Source of the DNA: Bacillus salipaludis
Lineage (GTDB): Bacteria > Bacillota > Bacilli > Bacillales_B > DSM-18226
DNA: 64,000 nucleotides
Reading direction: 5' to 3'
NCBI RefSeq assembly: GCF_004358205.1
Contig: NZ_SMYO01000004.1
Span: forward strand, 62,001-126,000
A model generated the notes under the pieces. The model did no database searches. It worked only from the letters and a program-made list of their open reading frames with translations, and had not been told where the DNA came from. A program made the position numbers and the translations under genes. Below are positions 26,042 to 36,524 of the stretch, one piece after another. Every line of letters starts with the position of its first letter. The first letter of the stretch is position 1.

Positions 26042-26944
26042 ATGAAAACACGAAAATGGTTTTGGACAATCGTTTTAAGTGCCATATTGGTTCTCCCGTT
26101 GGTTCTCGTAATGTTCCATGATAATGGAGCCAAAAAGCAGTCTGATCCGCCTAAAGCGCAGACAGTCATGAGGGATCATTCCACAAAGAATCCTGGAAAG
26201 CCTCACCCCAAGTCCCACTCCCAACCTCATTCCCAGCCTAAACCAAATCCCAAGTCAGACCATCAGCCAAAACCGGAAAAGAAGCCTGCTCCCAAACATA
26301 AAACCCTCTGGGGTGTCGATTCCGCTACAAAGGTGGATAAGGCATTTTTAAAATGTGTAAAAAAGCATTATGGCAAGCCAGCTGTGTTTGGCCGTTATTT
26401 GGAGACGAAAGAGGGAATCTCGACAGGACTTACGAAAAAAGAGGCTGACTTTCTTCACAAAGAGGGAGTCAAAGTTATTCCGATATTTAATCATTTCATC
26501 GATGCCACCGGCTATAAAAAAGGGGTATCTGAAGCAAAAGAAGCAATCCGTTATGCCAAAAAGATAGGAATTCCAAAGGGGACCGGGATTTTCGCTGATA
26601 TCGAACCGAAATATCCTGTCGATGAAGGTTTTATTCGCGGCTGGGTCGACACCTTGCACAAATCGGATTATAAACCTGGAATCTACGGAGTGTTCACAAA
26701 GGAATCTAAGGTTACCTCTGCATATAAAAAGGCGATGGAGAAGGATAAGGAGATTCAAGATCAGACCATCATCTGGAGCAGCAACCCTGAACCTGGAATC
26801 ACCAACAAGGACAGCGCACCCAAATTTAAACCAAAGGCCCCCGACAAAATAGAAGTATCCATCTGGCAATACGGAATCGACGGCCCAACCTGCAACATCG
26901 ACACCAACCTCATTCAGTCAGACGTAATAGAGGACCTATGGTGA
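26042..26944 (+). CDS. secreted DUF1906 glycoside-hydrolase-like protein
   Basis: 300 aa. An N-terminal signal/anchor helix (about residues 7-26) is followed by a Pro/Lys/His/Gln-rich linker (about 45-88, repeats of PKP, HSQPH) and a DUF1906 (Rv2525c-like) TIM barrel (about 92-300) starting LWGVDSATKVDKAFL. Features include FGRYLETKEG, VIPIFNHF, GIFADIEPKY (probable acidic active-site pair, about 187-190) and ISIWQYGIDGPTCNIDTNL-type C-terminal motif. Related domains are proposed to act on cell-wall glycans. The ATG at 26042 follows GGAGGGAAAGT. A class B element starts 4 nt past the stop. Confidence 0.82.
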   Translation: MKTRKWFWTIVLSAILVLPLVLVMFHDNGAKKQSDPPKAQTVMRDHSTKNPGKPHPKSHSQPHSQPKPNPKSDHQPKPEKKPAPKHKTLWGVDSATKVDKAFLKCVKKHYGKPAVFGRYLETKEGISTGLTKKEADFLHKEGVKVIPIFNHFIDATGYKKGVSEAKEAIRYAKKIGIPKGTGIFADIEPKYPVDEGFIRGWVDTLHKSDYKPGIYGVFTKESKVTSAYKKAMEKDKEIQDQTIIWSSNPEPGITNKDSAPKFKPKAPDKIEVSIWQYGIDGPTCNIDTNLIQSDVIEDLW

Positions 26945-26948
26945 ATAC

Positions 26949-27002
26949 GGTGCCTGACACCGCCCGTGGACTTTTCGCTCTTTTTGTCCGTGTGGGGTGG
27001 AC
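26949..27002. repeat. class B element (copy 2)
   Basis: Starts GGTGCCTGACACCGCCCGTGGAC and ends GTCCGTGTGGGGTGGAC; the core loop is reversed relative to most B copies. It lies 4 nt after the DUF1906 stop. Confidence 0.88.
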
Positions 27003-27013
27003 GCTTATGGTCT

Positions 27014-27118
27014 ATCAGCGTTTTTGTTAGCTTTATCAGCGGAAACTGGGTTCCAATTGGCGAAACGAGGAGTCCGATCAGCGATAACAGCTCTCCAATC
27101 AGCGAAACACAAAACTAA
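27014..27118. repeat. five tandem 21-nt units
   Basis: ATCAGCG begins at 27014, 27035, 27077 and 27098, with a variant ATTGGCG at 27056; the spacing is exactly 21 nt each time. Units share ATCAGCG-AAAC-purines-TCC but diverge in the middle. The array is flanked by a class B and a class C element. It is not inside a convincing reading frame. Confidence 0.75.
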
Positions 27119-27125
27119 ACACAAA

Positions 27126-27168
27126 GTGCCTGTCACTAATGTGAAAATTTCACAAAGCTGACAGGCAC
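27126..27168. repeat. class C palindromic element (copy 2, nested)
   Basis: Outer stem GTGCCTGTCA / TGACAGGCAC encloses an inner stem TGTGAAA-A-TTTCACA. It ends 16 nt from the stop codon of the iclR gene and could act as its terminator. Confidence 0.88.
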
Positions 27169-27184
27169 TACCCAGGAATATCTA

Positions 27185-27919
27185 TTACCTATACCCCAAT
27201 TTCACCGAGATCCGCCTTCCATATTCCACTACGCTGTCAATCAACAGCTTTTCCCGCTCCTCCGAAACTTGGAAATTGACATACCCGATGCTAATGGCGC
27301 CAATCAGTTCATTCATCTGGTTAAAAATGGGGGCGGCCACCGCCGATGTCCCCTTCGTTTTCTCACCATGACTGATGCCATACCCCTGCAATTTTACAGC
27401 CTGTAATTTTTCGAAAAATGCGTCCTGCTCCTCTACAGCGACCAATTCTCCAACAATTTTCTGCGACTCCGCATGCGGCAGGAACGCGAGTATCGCCTTG
27501 TTTGCAGCACCAATATGCATCGGAATCCGATTGCCGAGCTGGTCATAAATCCGAATCGGGTTGGTCGGACAATCAATTCTTTCAACCACAAGCGACTCCA
27601 GCCCAAACGGCTTATTGTAATAAACACTTTCTCCAACCTCGTTCATTAATCGCTCCATTTCAGGGCGAATCTGGCCGACAAAATCGAAGCTGTCATATAA
27701 CTGCAAACCATATTCCAGCCATTTATTTCCCAGTGTGTAAAGTTTCGAGTCCGGATCCTGCTGAATCAGTCCATGCTCTTTCATTGAATTCAACAAGCGA
27801 TGGATGGTACTAACAGGCAGGTCGCACTCCTTCGATATATCCGTAATCGACAACCACTTTGCCGCTTCACTACCGGAAATAATCTCGATGATCTCCATTG
27901 CACGATCAATCGTTTGCAT
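27185..27919 (-). CDS. IclR family transcriptional regulator of the ddaH-rocB unit
   Basis: 244 aa IclR-type regulator: N-terminal winged helix (LSITDISKECDLPVSTIHRLL, about residues 23-43) and a C-terminal effector domain (about 75-240) with the typical GYGISHGEKTKGTSAVAAPIF segment. It is divergent from ddaH, with a 184-nt intergenic region holding a TTCC-N7-GGAA palindrome, so it probably controls methylarginine/arginine use and itself. The ATG at 27919 is preceded by GGGAGTTGAGGA. The effector is unknown; arginine derivatives are plausible. Confidence 0.87.
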   Translation of the reverse strand: MQTIDRAMEIIEIISGSEAAKWLSITDISKECDLPVSTIHRLLNSMKEHGLIQQDPDSKLYTLGNKWLEYGLQLYDSFDFVGQIRPEMERLMNEVGESVYYNKPFGLESLVVERIDCPTNPIRIYDQLGNRIPMHIGAANKAILAFLPHAESQKIVGELVAVEEQDAFFEKLQAVKLQGYGISHGEKTKGTSAVAAPIFNQMNELIGAISIGYVNFQVSEEREKLLIDSVVEYGRRISVKLGYR

Positions 27920-27955
27920 TTCCTCAACTCCCTTTTTCTAAATAATGATTGAAAA

Positions 27956-28087
27956 TTCCGTAATGTGGAACATTATCCTTACTATACATTAATTTTTAAA
28001 AATTAAAAATATTGACATGATTATCGAACTGCTATACTATCAAATTATAAATTTCATTTGATGAAATAAAATTCCACTATATGAAAA
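27956..28087. promoter_or_regulatory. divergent iclR/ddaH control region
   Basis: Contains TTCCGTAATGTGGAA (27956-27970, palindrome TTCC-N7-GGAA), a plausible sigma-A promoter for ddaH (TTGACA at 28012, TACTAT at 28035, 17-nt spacer), and ATTTCAT-TTG-ATGAAAT at 28051-28067 with a related half-palindrome at 28071. The two palindrome types are candidate IclR operators, one upstream of and one just after the promoter. Confidence 0.6.
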
Positions 28088-28103
28088 AACGGAGGTCGAT
28101 TAC

Positions 28104-28865
28104 ATGTTTAAAAATGTTATTGTTAAAACACCTGGGAAAACATATGTAAACGGATTAACCACTTCAGATCTTGGAACACCAATTTTAGAGAAGGCGCTGG
28201 AGCAACATACTTTTTACATAGCAGCCCTTAAACAATGCGGCGTGGAGGTAACCGAGCTTCAAGCAAACGAAAACTACCCTGATTCCACCTTCGTTGAGGA
28301 TACTGCTGTTCTTACACCAGGCTTTGCCGTAGTATCCAATCCCGGCGCAACCACTCGCAATGGCGAAATTATTGAAATGGAGCCGGTATTAAAGAAGTTT
28401 TATGATAAAATCTATCGTATTGAAGCACCAGGAACTCTTGACGGCGGGGATATTTTACAAATTGAAGATCATTTCTATATCGGAATTTCAGCGAGAACGA
28501 ACCATGAAGGTGCCAAACAATTAAAGCAAATCCTTGAATCGGAAAACTACAAAGCTACCATTGTTGAATTAGAGAAATTCTTCCACTTAAAAACCGGGGT
28601 TAACTACATTGGGGAAGGAATCATCTTGGCCGCTGGTGAATTCGTCGACCATGCTGATTTCAATTCTTACAAAAAAATCATTGTGCCGACTGAAGAAGAG
28701 TATGCAGCCAACTGTATTCGCGTCAACGATTATGTTATCGTTCCAGCTGGATTCCCGAAAACTAAGAAAAATATAGAGGATGCAGGCTTCAAAACCATTG
28801 AAGTAGATACAACTGAATTCCGTAAATTAGACGGTGGACTAAGCTGCTTGTCCTTGCGTTTCTAA
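28104..28865 (+). CDS. ddaH: dimethylargininase (N(G),N(G)-dimethylarginine dimethylaminohydrolase)
   Basis: 253 aa amidinotransferase-fold enzyme. DDAH hydrolyses methylated arginines to citrulline and methylamines. Visible motifs: DSTFVEDTAVL (about residue 60), the segment LDGGDIL (about 112) with substrate-binding acidic residues, the His in FFHLKTGVNYIG (about 155) and the catalytic Cys248 in GGLSCLSLRF at the C-terminus. The enzyme could also be an arginine deiminase-like protein, but the size and C-terminal Cys context favour DDAH. An upstream GGAGG precedes the ATG. It is followed 150 nt later by rocB, pointing to arginine-derivative catabolism. Confidence 0.88.
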   Translation: MFKNVIVKTPGKTYVNGLTTSDLGTPILEKALEQHTFYIAALKQCGVEVTELQANENYPDSTFVEDTAVLTPGFAVVSNPGATTRNGEIIEMEPVLKKFYDKIYRIEAPGTLDGGDILQIEDHFYIGISARTNHEGAKQLKQILESENYKATIVELEKFFHLKTGVNYIGEGIILAAGEFVDHADFNSYKKIIVPTEEEYAANCIRVNDYVIVPAGFPKTKKNIEDAGFKTIEVDTTEFRKLDGGLSCLSLRF

Positions 28866-29015
28866 ATCTTCATAGAAAAAGCTGCTCCATTCTGCTGCTC
28901 CTGACATGAAATGCCAGCCTATTAATGATAGTAAATAGATCGTTATAGCAGTATATTTAAAATGAGTTCCGCTTTTTTAGACAAAGTGTAATACCTTAAA
29001 AGGGGATAGAAGATC

Positions 29016-30635
29016 ATGACAGAATATCAGTGGGCAACAAAAGAAGGGCTTCGCCGTTTGTTATGCGAGGTGGTGAGCTGGGAAAGCCGGACATTGACGC
29101 CGGGAGAACGGGAATTCCCTAAAAAGCTGGAAGCAAAACTACAGAGTTTGCCCTATTTTCAAGAGAATCCTGGTCACTTAAGTCTTCATGATGCGGATTT
29201 AGGTAGAAGATTCGTCACCGCTCTATACAAACATCCAGAAGCCCAGGATACCATTGTTCTCATTAGTCATTTTGATACGGTTTTTACAGCGGAATACGGG
29301 GATATCGAAGAATTCGCCTTCAAGCCTGAGGAATTAACGCAATTACTTTATAGCCGAATTGACAGCCTGCCGGAGGATGCAAGAGAAGATCTTCTTTCTG
29401 GTGAATATCTGTTTGGGCGCGGCACGATGGATATGAAAATGGGTCTCGTCATGCATATGGGATTAATTGAAAAGGCTTCCGCAGAAAAATGGCCAATTAA
29501 TTTTATTTTACTTACGGTTCCGGATGAAGAAGTCAATTCGGCGGGTATGCGGGCCGCTGTAGTGAAATTAGTTGAAATGCGTGAAGAACACGGTCTCACC
29601 TACAAATTATTTCTAAATGGAGAGCCGGTATTTACGCAGCAGCCGGGTGACCGCAATTATTATATTTACTCCGGCTCGATCGGTAAAATTATGCCTTCCG
29701 TGCTTTTTTACGGGCGCGAAACCCATGTCGGCGAACCGCTGAGCGGGATTACTGCAAGCTATATGGCTTCGTTTATGACGCAGCAAATGGAGTGGAACGT
29801 TAAACTTGAGGAAACGGTGATGGGAGAAAAGACGCCGCTTCCGGTGACACTCCAGCAAAAGGATTTAAAAATGGAGTACTCGGCACAGACACCATTTCGT
29901 GCAGCTGCCTTGTATAATGTATTTTTAATGAAGCGAAATGCAGCGGAAATCATGGATATTTTTGAGGAGATTGCCGGGGACGCAGCAATGGCCTGCAATA
30001 CGGCCTATCAAAAAATTTGTACGGCTCAGGGCGTAAAACCGGTAGGGGAAGTCCATGTTCTCCGTTATGAACAATTGCTCGAGCATGCTGTTGCAAAACT
30101 TGGCCAGGATTTTGTTAATTCGGTGAAAGCCGAGGTTCTCGCCAACAGCGAGTGGGATGACCGCGATAAGTCCTTCCAAATCGCTGATACATTAATGATT
30201 GAGTGCCAAGAGCTGGCACCGGCAATGATTTTGCTCTATGCACCGCCATATTATCCGGCTGTCAATTCGTCTGATAGTGAATTTATTCGTGAGTGTGTGA
30301 GCCATATTAAAGCGCAGGGGATGGAAAATTTTGGGCTGCCGGTAGGACAAATCCACTATTTCAATGGCATTTGCGACTTAAGCTATGTGAATTACAACGA
30401 TACGAATGAAGGATGGAATTCTTTTGTCGCCAACACACCGGTTTGGGGAGACAGCTACAGCATCCCATTCGAGGAAATGAAACAACTCCAAGCACCCGTG
30501 CTGAACGTGGGGCCATTTGGGAAAGATGCCCACAAACGCACCGAACGCCTCCATATCAAGAGCGCATTTGAAGAAGTTCCGGCGCTTGTGGAAAGCCTAA
30601 TCAAAAACATGATCAAAAAAAAAGTTGAAGTTTAG
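29016..30635 (+). CDS. rocB: arginine utilization protein RocB, M20 peptidase family
   Basis: 539 aa M20-family metallohydrolase of the RocB type. Zinc ligand motifs are visible: LISHFDTVF (about residue 87), GRGTMDMKMGLVMH (about 136) and VPDEEVNSAGMR (about 170). In B. subtilis rocB belongs to the arginine/ornithine degradation regulon, and its product may act as an N-deacylase or amidohydrolase, though the reaction has not been settled. The ribosome site AAAGGGG precedes the ATG. Its partnership with ddaH and an IclR regulator suggests use of methylarginine or citrulline-type compounds. A terminator follows at 30744. Confidence 0.9.
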   Translation: MTEYQWATKEGLRRLLCEVVSWESRTLTPGEREFPKKLEAKLQSLPYFQENPGHLSLHDADLGRRFVTALYKHPEAQDTIVLISHFDTVFTAEYGDIEEFAFKPEELTQLLYSRIDSLPEDAREDLLSGEYLFGRGTMDMKMGLVMHMGLIEKASAEKWPINFILLTVPDEEVNSAGMRAAVVKLVEMREEHGLTYKLFLNGEPVFTQQPGDRNYYIYSGSIGKIMPSVLFYGRETHVGEPLSGITASYMASFMTQQMEWNVKLEETVMGEKTPLPVTLQQKDLKMEYSAQTPFRAAALYNVFLMKRNAAEIMDIFEEIAGDAAMACNTAYQKICTAQGVKPVGEVHVLRYEQLLEHAVAKLGQDFVNSVKAEVLANSEWDDRDKSFQIADTLMIECQELAPAMILLYAPPYYPAVNSSDSEFIRECVSHIKAQGMENFGLPVGQIHYFNGICDLSYVNYNDTNEGWNSFVANTPVWGDSYSIPFEEMKQLQAPVLNVGPFGKDAHKRTERLHIKSAFEEVPALVESLIKNMIKKKVEV

Positions 30636-30743
30636 GCAAGGAGAATCTAGCAACAGCTAGCATTTTCTCATCTTTCACGATTTTGGAAATAGTTGCAGTT
30701 ACAACAATTAATTACATTCGAATTTTTTTAAAAAACATAAAAA

Positions 30744-30772
30744 GGCTGAATCGCTATGATTCAGTCTATTTT
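30744..30772 (+). terminator. terminator of rocB
   Basis: CTGAATC-GCTAT-GATTCAG hairpin followed by TCTATTTTGT, about 110 nt after the rocB stop. Confidence 0.7.
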
Positions 30773-30832
30773 GTGAAAATTCAGGTTTTGTAACTTTTAA
30801 TTGGGGAATTATTACTTTTCATTCTTTCTTAT

Positions 30833-30985
30833 TTACCATCCGTATCCATGATGGTGCCACGGATGATGAAATCCATAGCCAAAACCGCCAAAGTATGGGT
30901 AGTGATGGTGATGGAACCCATATCCACCAAACATATACGGATTATAACCTACACCGATAATTGGATAACCAAAAACTCGAGGCAT
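30833..30985 (-). CDS. 50-aa His/Tyr/Gly-rich small protein
   Basis: Short gene encoding 50 residues, with 11 His and many Tyr, Gly and Phe, including a run of four His (GFHHHHYPYFGGFGYGFHH in the middle) and the end HHHGYGW. Start MPRVFGYPIIGVG with a GCAGGTG ribosome site about 5 nt upstream. There is no signal peptide. Similar composition is seen in spore-coat and sporulation small proteins of bacilli, and the His clusters could bind metal; both are inferences. It is short and lies close to the convergent rocB terminator, but the composition is far too biased to be a chance frame. Confidence 0.65.
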   Translation of the reverse strand: MPRVFGYPIIGVGYNPYMFGGYGFHHHHYPYFGGFGYGFHHPWHHHGYGW

Positions 30986-31094
30986 ACAAACACCTGCTTT
31001 CATTTATTATATCCACACCATAGAAATATGAAAATGGAATTGGAAATGAGCATTTCTCACTAAAAATGGGCATAAGGCAAAAATGCTTACACAA

Positions 31095-31126
31095 AGGTGC
31101 CAGGCAACATGTGAAAATTTCACATG
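31095..31126. repeat. class C element, degenerate (copy 3)
   Basis: GGTGCCAGGCAAC followed by ATGTGAAA-A-TTTCACAT; the outer stem is lost on the right side. Located upstream of the DUF421 gene. Confidence 0.7.
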
Positions 31127-31191
31127 TTTTTTTCGCATGTTTACAGTTGCAATGGCAAATAATGACTTCATGAGTACTTTTGTTGTGAAGG

Positions 31192-31887
31192 ATGAATGAG
31201 TTGGAGCATGTTGTGATTTTAGCAATTTTACGTACAGTTGTTTCTTTTATTATTCTAATGGTGGTCACTTACTGTATTGGCAAACAGGTAAATGCTCATA
31301 AAAACCATTATAATTTTGCATTGTCTATAACGTTAGGTTCATTTATTGCAAACATGGGCTTTGATACTAATCTCAAATTTTACCCGATGCTGGCAGCCTT
31401 TCTTACACTTATATTTCTCTACTTAATCATGTCTGCTTATTCTGCCAATAGCAGACGTCTTCGCATCTGGGTATCAGGACAACCAACCATCATTATCGAA
31501 AATGGCAAGCTTTTGGATTCAAATATGAAGAAAGTAAAATACACTCTCGATCATTTGAATCTGCAACTAAGGGAGCAGGGAATCTTTGATATTGTTGAGG
31601 TGGAATTTGCCTTACTTGAGGTGAGTGGAAACTTATCGGTGTTAAAAAAATCACCTTTTCAGCCTGTCACCAAAAAGGATCTAAATCTTGATCAGCCTCA
31701 TCAAGAAAACAGCCTTCCAGTAGAACTGATCATGGACGGAGTGGTTATTGATAAAAACCTCAATGATCCGTATTCCAAACCATGGCTTGAACAACAGTTA
31801 AAAACGAGGAGATTAGAAATAAAAGACATCCACTATGCGGTCGTCGGAACCAATGGTTCTTTTTTTATTGACCTTTATCAGGATTAG
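31192..31887 (+). CDS. DUF421 (YetF-like) membrane protein
   Basis: 231 aa. Three hydrophobic segments (about residues 5-27, 42-62 and 66-84) precede a cytoplasmic DUF421 domain with the conserved RLRIWVSGQPTIIIENGKLL (about 88-107) and the LNLQLREQGIFDIVEVEFAL region. YetF-type proteins are numerous in spore formers, and some relatives support germination or spore membrane integrity; the biochemical role is unknown. The ATG at 31192 touches GAAGG; a TTG at 31201 would have better spacing, so the start is uncertain by three codons. A class A palindrome lies after the stop. Confidence 0.85.
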   Translation: MNELEHVVILAILRTVVSFIILMVVTYCIGKQVNAHKNHYNFALSITLGSFIANMGFDTNLKFYPMLAAFLTLIFLYLIMSAYSANSRRLRIWVSGQPTIIIENGKLLDSNMKKVKYTLDHLNLQLREQGIFDIVEVEFALLEVSGNLSVLKKSPFQPVTKKDLNLDQPHQENSLPVELIMDGVVIDKNLNDPYSKPWLEQQLKTRRLEIKDIHYAVVGTNGSFFIDLYQD

Positions 31888-31925
31888 TTGAAGTCACCAG
31901 TGGGCAAAGAATAGGGGTGAGTGTG

Positions 31926-31972
31926 TTCGACAAAAATCGGGTGGTGACAGGCACCACCCGATTTTTGTCGAA
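31926..31972. repeat. class A palindromic element (copy 8)
   Basis: Perfect hairpin, arms TTCGACAAAAATCGGGTGG and complement, core GGTGACAGGCACC. It ends 2 nt from the opuAC stop codon, between convergent genes. Confidence 0.92.
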
Positions 31973-31974
31973 TT

Positions 31975-33712
<1,738 letters not shown>

Positions 33713-33715
33713 CGT

Positions 33716-34963
33716 TTATTCACCCCTGCTTTCTTGAACGGCTGCGACTTCGGATTTTGCGGTTTCTAATTGATTAATTGTGTCATTGTTGCCTGCCAGC
33801 GCAGCAATGACGGCCCCTCTGACAAGAATCCCGCTTAAGCGCTTGTTTTCGTCGACAACCGCTACCGGAATTGACGCGGTCGAGACTTTTTCAAATAAAT
33901 CGGTTAATAAAGTATCGGGCGCAACAGTGGAAATATCCGTTTGTAAAATTTCCCGGACTAAGAGGCCATGTTCAAGCGCGTTTTTTGCATCAGAGGCAGT
34001 GATCGCTCCGAGTAGAGTTTTCTTTTTATCCACGACATAAATACTCGAAATTCCTAGTTCCCTCATCATCTGTAGGGCAACTCTCGGACCTTTTTCAATC
34101 GAAACAGACTCGGCACGTTTCATGACATGACCGGCTGTCAATACTTTGGATAGGTCCACATCCTCTACGAATCTCTCAACATAGTCGTTTGATGGGTTAA
34201 TAAGGATCTCCTCCGGTGTTCCAATCTGAACGATGGAACCATCCTTCATCAAGGCAATACGGTCACCGATTCGGAGCGCTTCGTCAAGATCGTGAGTTAT
34301 AAACACAATTGTTTTTTTCATCGTTGACTGTAGCTCGAGCAGCTCATCTTGCATATCTTTGCGAATTAAGGGATCGAGTGCACTAAAGGCTTCGTCCATT
34401 AGCAGGATATCGGCATCATTAGCAAGGGCCCGGGCCAATCCAACCCGTTGCTGCATTCCGCCGCTTAGCTGTTTCGGGTACTGGTTTTCATATCCTTCGA
34501 GCCCGACAAGCCTTAAAGCCTCCAGCGCCTTTTCTTTGCGGATTTCTTTTGCAACCCCCTGGACCTCCAGCCCATATTCGGTATTTTCTATAACCGTGCG
34601 GTGAGGGAGGAGTGCAAATTTCTGGAAGACCATACTGATTTTTTTACGGCGCATGTCCCGTAGCTGTTCTTTGTTCATTTTTACAATATCTTTCCCATCA
34701 ATCAGGACTTCCCCGGATGTAGGCTCAATCAGGCGATTGATCAATCGCACCAATGTCGATTTACCGCTTCCGGATAAACCCATGATGACAAAAATTTCAC
34801 CGGCTTCGACTTCGAAGTTGGCCTGGCTAACACCTACAGTTGCACCAGTTTTCTTTAAAATGCTTTGTTTGGTCTCTCCCACTCTCAATAGCTGAAGAGC
34901 TGTTTTTGATTTTCCAAAAACTTTTGTAACATTACGAACTTGAATTTTATAGTTGTTACTCAT
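33716..34963 (-). CDS. opuAA: glycine betaine ABC transporter ATP-binding protein
   Basis: 415 aa ATPase with Walker A GLSGSGKS, signature LSGGMQQR and Walker B LLMDEAFSALD, followed by a pair of CBS domains (about residues 275-395) that in this family sense ionic strength. First gene of the opuA operon; the ATG follows a TTGAGGTGA ribosome site. The 230-nt divergent region toward the regulator gene holds the promoter; no clear operator could be fixed, though AT-rich repeats and a duplicated ATGCTCCCTA (about 35113-35134) are visible. Confidence 0.93.
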   Translation of the reverse strand: MSNNYKIQVRNVTKVFGKSKTALQLLRVGETKQSILKKTGATVGVSQANFEVEAGEIFVIMGLSGSGKSTLVRLINRLIEPTSGEVLIDGKDIVKMNKEQLRDMRRKKISMVFQKFALLPHRTVIENTEYGLEVQGVAKEIRKEKALEALRLVGLEGYENQYPKQLSGGMQQRVGLARALANDADILLMDEAFSALDPLIRKDMQDELLELQSTMKKTIVFITHDLDEALRIGDRIALMKDGSIVQIGTPEEILINPSNDYVERFVEDVDLSKVLTAGHVMKRAESVSIEKGPRVALQMMRELGISSIYVVDKKKTLLGAITASDAKNALEHGLLVREILQTDISTVAPDTLLTDLFEKVSTASIPVAVVDENKRLSGILVRGAVIAALAGNNDTINQLETAKSEVAAVQESRGE

Positions 34964-35193
34964 AGATTCACCTCAATTTTTTCGAACTGACTATCTTATT
35001 GTAGATTATTTTAGATTTACTGGGCAATGTTGGTATTACGCCAAATCTGTTCATAAAGTACGTACAGAAAAAACTTTACAAAGTGTATTCGTATTATTCT
35101 TACAATTCCTCCGAAATGCTCCCTAATGCTCCCTAACTAGCTCCTTTACTTTTCAATTTTTCATGATAATCTAATAAAGGACACGATTGTAAA

Positions 35194-35745
35194 GTGAGTG
35201 TGAATTGGATCATGGATGGAGAACAAAAGCTTGAGCATGCCCGTGAGCGGGTTATAGAGGCGATTTCTCAAAATATGAATTTATATGGTGTAACGGAATC
35301 TGTTGGACGTTTATATGGTGCTTTGTATTTTCAAGAGGGACCATTGACATTAGATGATATGAAGGAAGAGCTCGGGATGAGCAAAACGAGTATGAGCACA
35401 TCTGTGCGAAGTCTTTTAGAGTTAAAAATGGTCGGGAAAGTTTGGAGAAAAGGGGTCAGGAAGGACCTTTATCAGGCAGAGCCGGATTGGTATCAAACCT
35501 TTATTGATTTTTTTACGGTTAAGTGGAGAGCCGGGATTTCAATCAATGTTTCGGCGATGGAAAAATCACTCCGGGAGCTTCGGTCGCTTTTAGAGGATGA
35601 AAGTGTCGAGGAGCTTACAAAAGAGAAGGCCAGGCTGGATATTGAAAAACTCACTTCTGCGCTTGAATACTATGACTGGCTGAACCGGTTAGTGGATAGT
35701 TTTGAGTCCGAGGAGATCTTTGAGTTTATACCGAAGAAGAGATAG
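35194..35745 (+). CDS. GbsR/OpcR-type MarR family regulator
   Basis: 183 aa regulator of the GbsR subfamily. The winged helix covers about residues 30-95 (LTLDDMKEELGMSKTSMSTSV as recognition region), with RKGVRKDLYQAEPDWYQ following, typical of choline/betaine regulators GbsR and OpcR. It is divergent from opuA, so it likely represses that operon. Several in-frame starts exist (GTG 35194, GTG 35200, ATG 35212) and none has an ideal ribosome site; AAAGG lies about 15 nt before the first. It ends at a terminator shared with the convergent SH3-domain gene. Confidence 0.85.
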   Translation: MSVNWIMDGEQKLEHARERVIEAISQNMNLYGVTESVGRLYGALYFQEGPLTLDDMKEELGMSKTSMSTSVRSLLELKMVGKVWRKGVRKDLYQAEPDWYQTFIDFFTVKWRAGISINVSAMEKSLRELRSLLEDESVEELTKEKARLDIEKLTSALEYYDWLNRLVDSFESEEIFEFIPKKR

Positions 35746-35756
35746 TGCTTTTACGT

Positions 35757-35793
35757 GAAAAAATCACCTGCCTAGTTGGCCGGTGATTTTTTC
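35757..35793. terminator. bidirectional terminator
   Basis: AAAAAATCACC...GGTGATTTTTT, perfect inverted repeat with A and T runs on both sides, between convergent genes; it overlaps the end of the minus-strand gene. Confidence 0.88.
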
Positions 35794-36524
35794 TTTAAAC
35801 TTTTTAAAATCGTAACTGTTTTCCCGTTATTGGTCGCTTTCACGAGCCCGATGTTTTTGGCGAAGTAGGTAGTATAACCGGAATCCTCTTTTACGATGAT
35901 GCAATTTTTAAAGTTACCGGCCGGCGTTTTGACAGTTTTCGTGATGGAGATAATCCGTGCCTTGCCCTCACCTTCGTAACCGACGTCCCATGACTGGCCC
36001 ACCTTTGCCGGGTATTTGATATCAATATAGTACTCGGAGTCAATATATCCTGTGTACAGGCCTATACTGTTTTCGCTTACAATGAATAATTGTTTCTCAG
36101 TTGATTTGGAGGAGTAGTACCATTTGTCCCAGGTTTGGTTATACTTTTTCCCAGTGGGGATCAATTGGTAGGTTCCATCTTTGCTTGTATAGGTATAAAC
36201 CTTGGTTTTGTCTAGTAGATAGCTTGCGCGTTTTGAAGTTTTGAATTTTAGATACTTCGTGTAAACGTAGGCTTTTTTTGACTTGTAGCGAATTTCAGAC
36301 CATTTTTGGGATTTCGTTTTAGAATAGACGGTGACCTCGGTGCCTTTTTTCAAGCTTCCTATTTTTTTAGCGCTGAGGCTAGGTTTTTCTCTTACATTTA
36401 ATATACTTGCCGTTACGGTCGCGGTCGACTTGGACTTGGTAACCGCCTGTGCAGGGATATTAAATGGAAGGAAGATCCCAACTAGTAGAGAAAGTAGAAT
36501 CGTTAATTTCAGCAGAGATTTCAA
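35772..36524 (-). CDS. secreted bacterial SH3-domain protein
   Basis: 250 aa. Signal peptide of about 28 residues ending IPAQA, then an SH3b domain (about 32-92: ASILNVREKPSLSAKKIGSL, KKGTEVTVYSK, KKAYVYTKYL) and a C-terminal domain of about 150 residues with AKVGQSWDVGYEGEGKARII and TPAGNFKNCIIVKED. The latter resembles domains found after SH3b in secreted bacillus proteins of unknown role. The frame runs upstream to 36902, but the TTG at 36524 has GGAGGGG 6 nt before it and directly starts the signal peptide, so it is preferred. Cell-wall association is likely. Confidence 0.78.
   Translation of the reverse strand: MKSLLKLTILLSLLVGIFLPFNIPAQAVTKSKSTATVTASILNVREKPSLSAKKIGSLKKGTEVTVYSKTKSQKWSEIRYKSKKAYVYTKYLKFKTSKRASYLLDKTKVYTYTSKDGTYQLIPTGKKYNQTWDKWYYSSKSTEKQLFIVSENSIGLYTGYIDSEYYIDIKYPAKVGQSWDVGYEGEGKARIISITKTVKTPAGNFKNCIIVKEDSGYTTYFAKNIGLVKATNNGKTVTILKSLKKKSPAN

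Noticed and set aside
30848..31063. 71-codon plus-strand open frame over the small His-rich gene
   Set aside because: It is the antisense shadow of the His/Tyr/Gly-rich gene, rich in Met/Ile/His by complementarity, with no ribosome site.
34964..35193. Riboswitch upstream of opuA
   Set aside because: No conserved aptamer elements were recognised; the region fits a divergent promoter with a GbsR/OpcR-type regulator.
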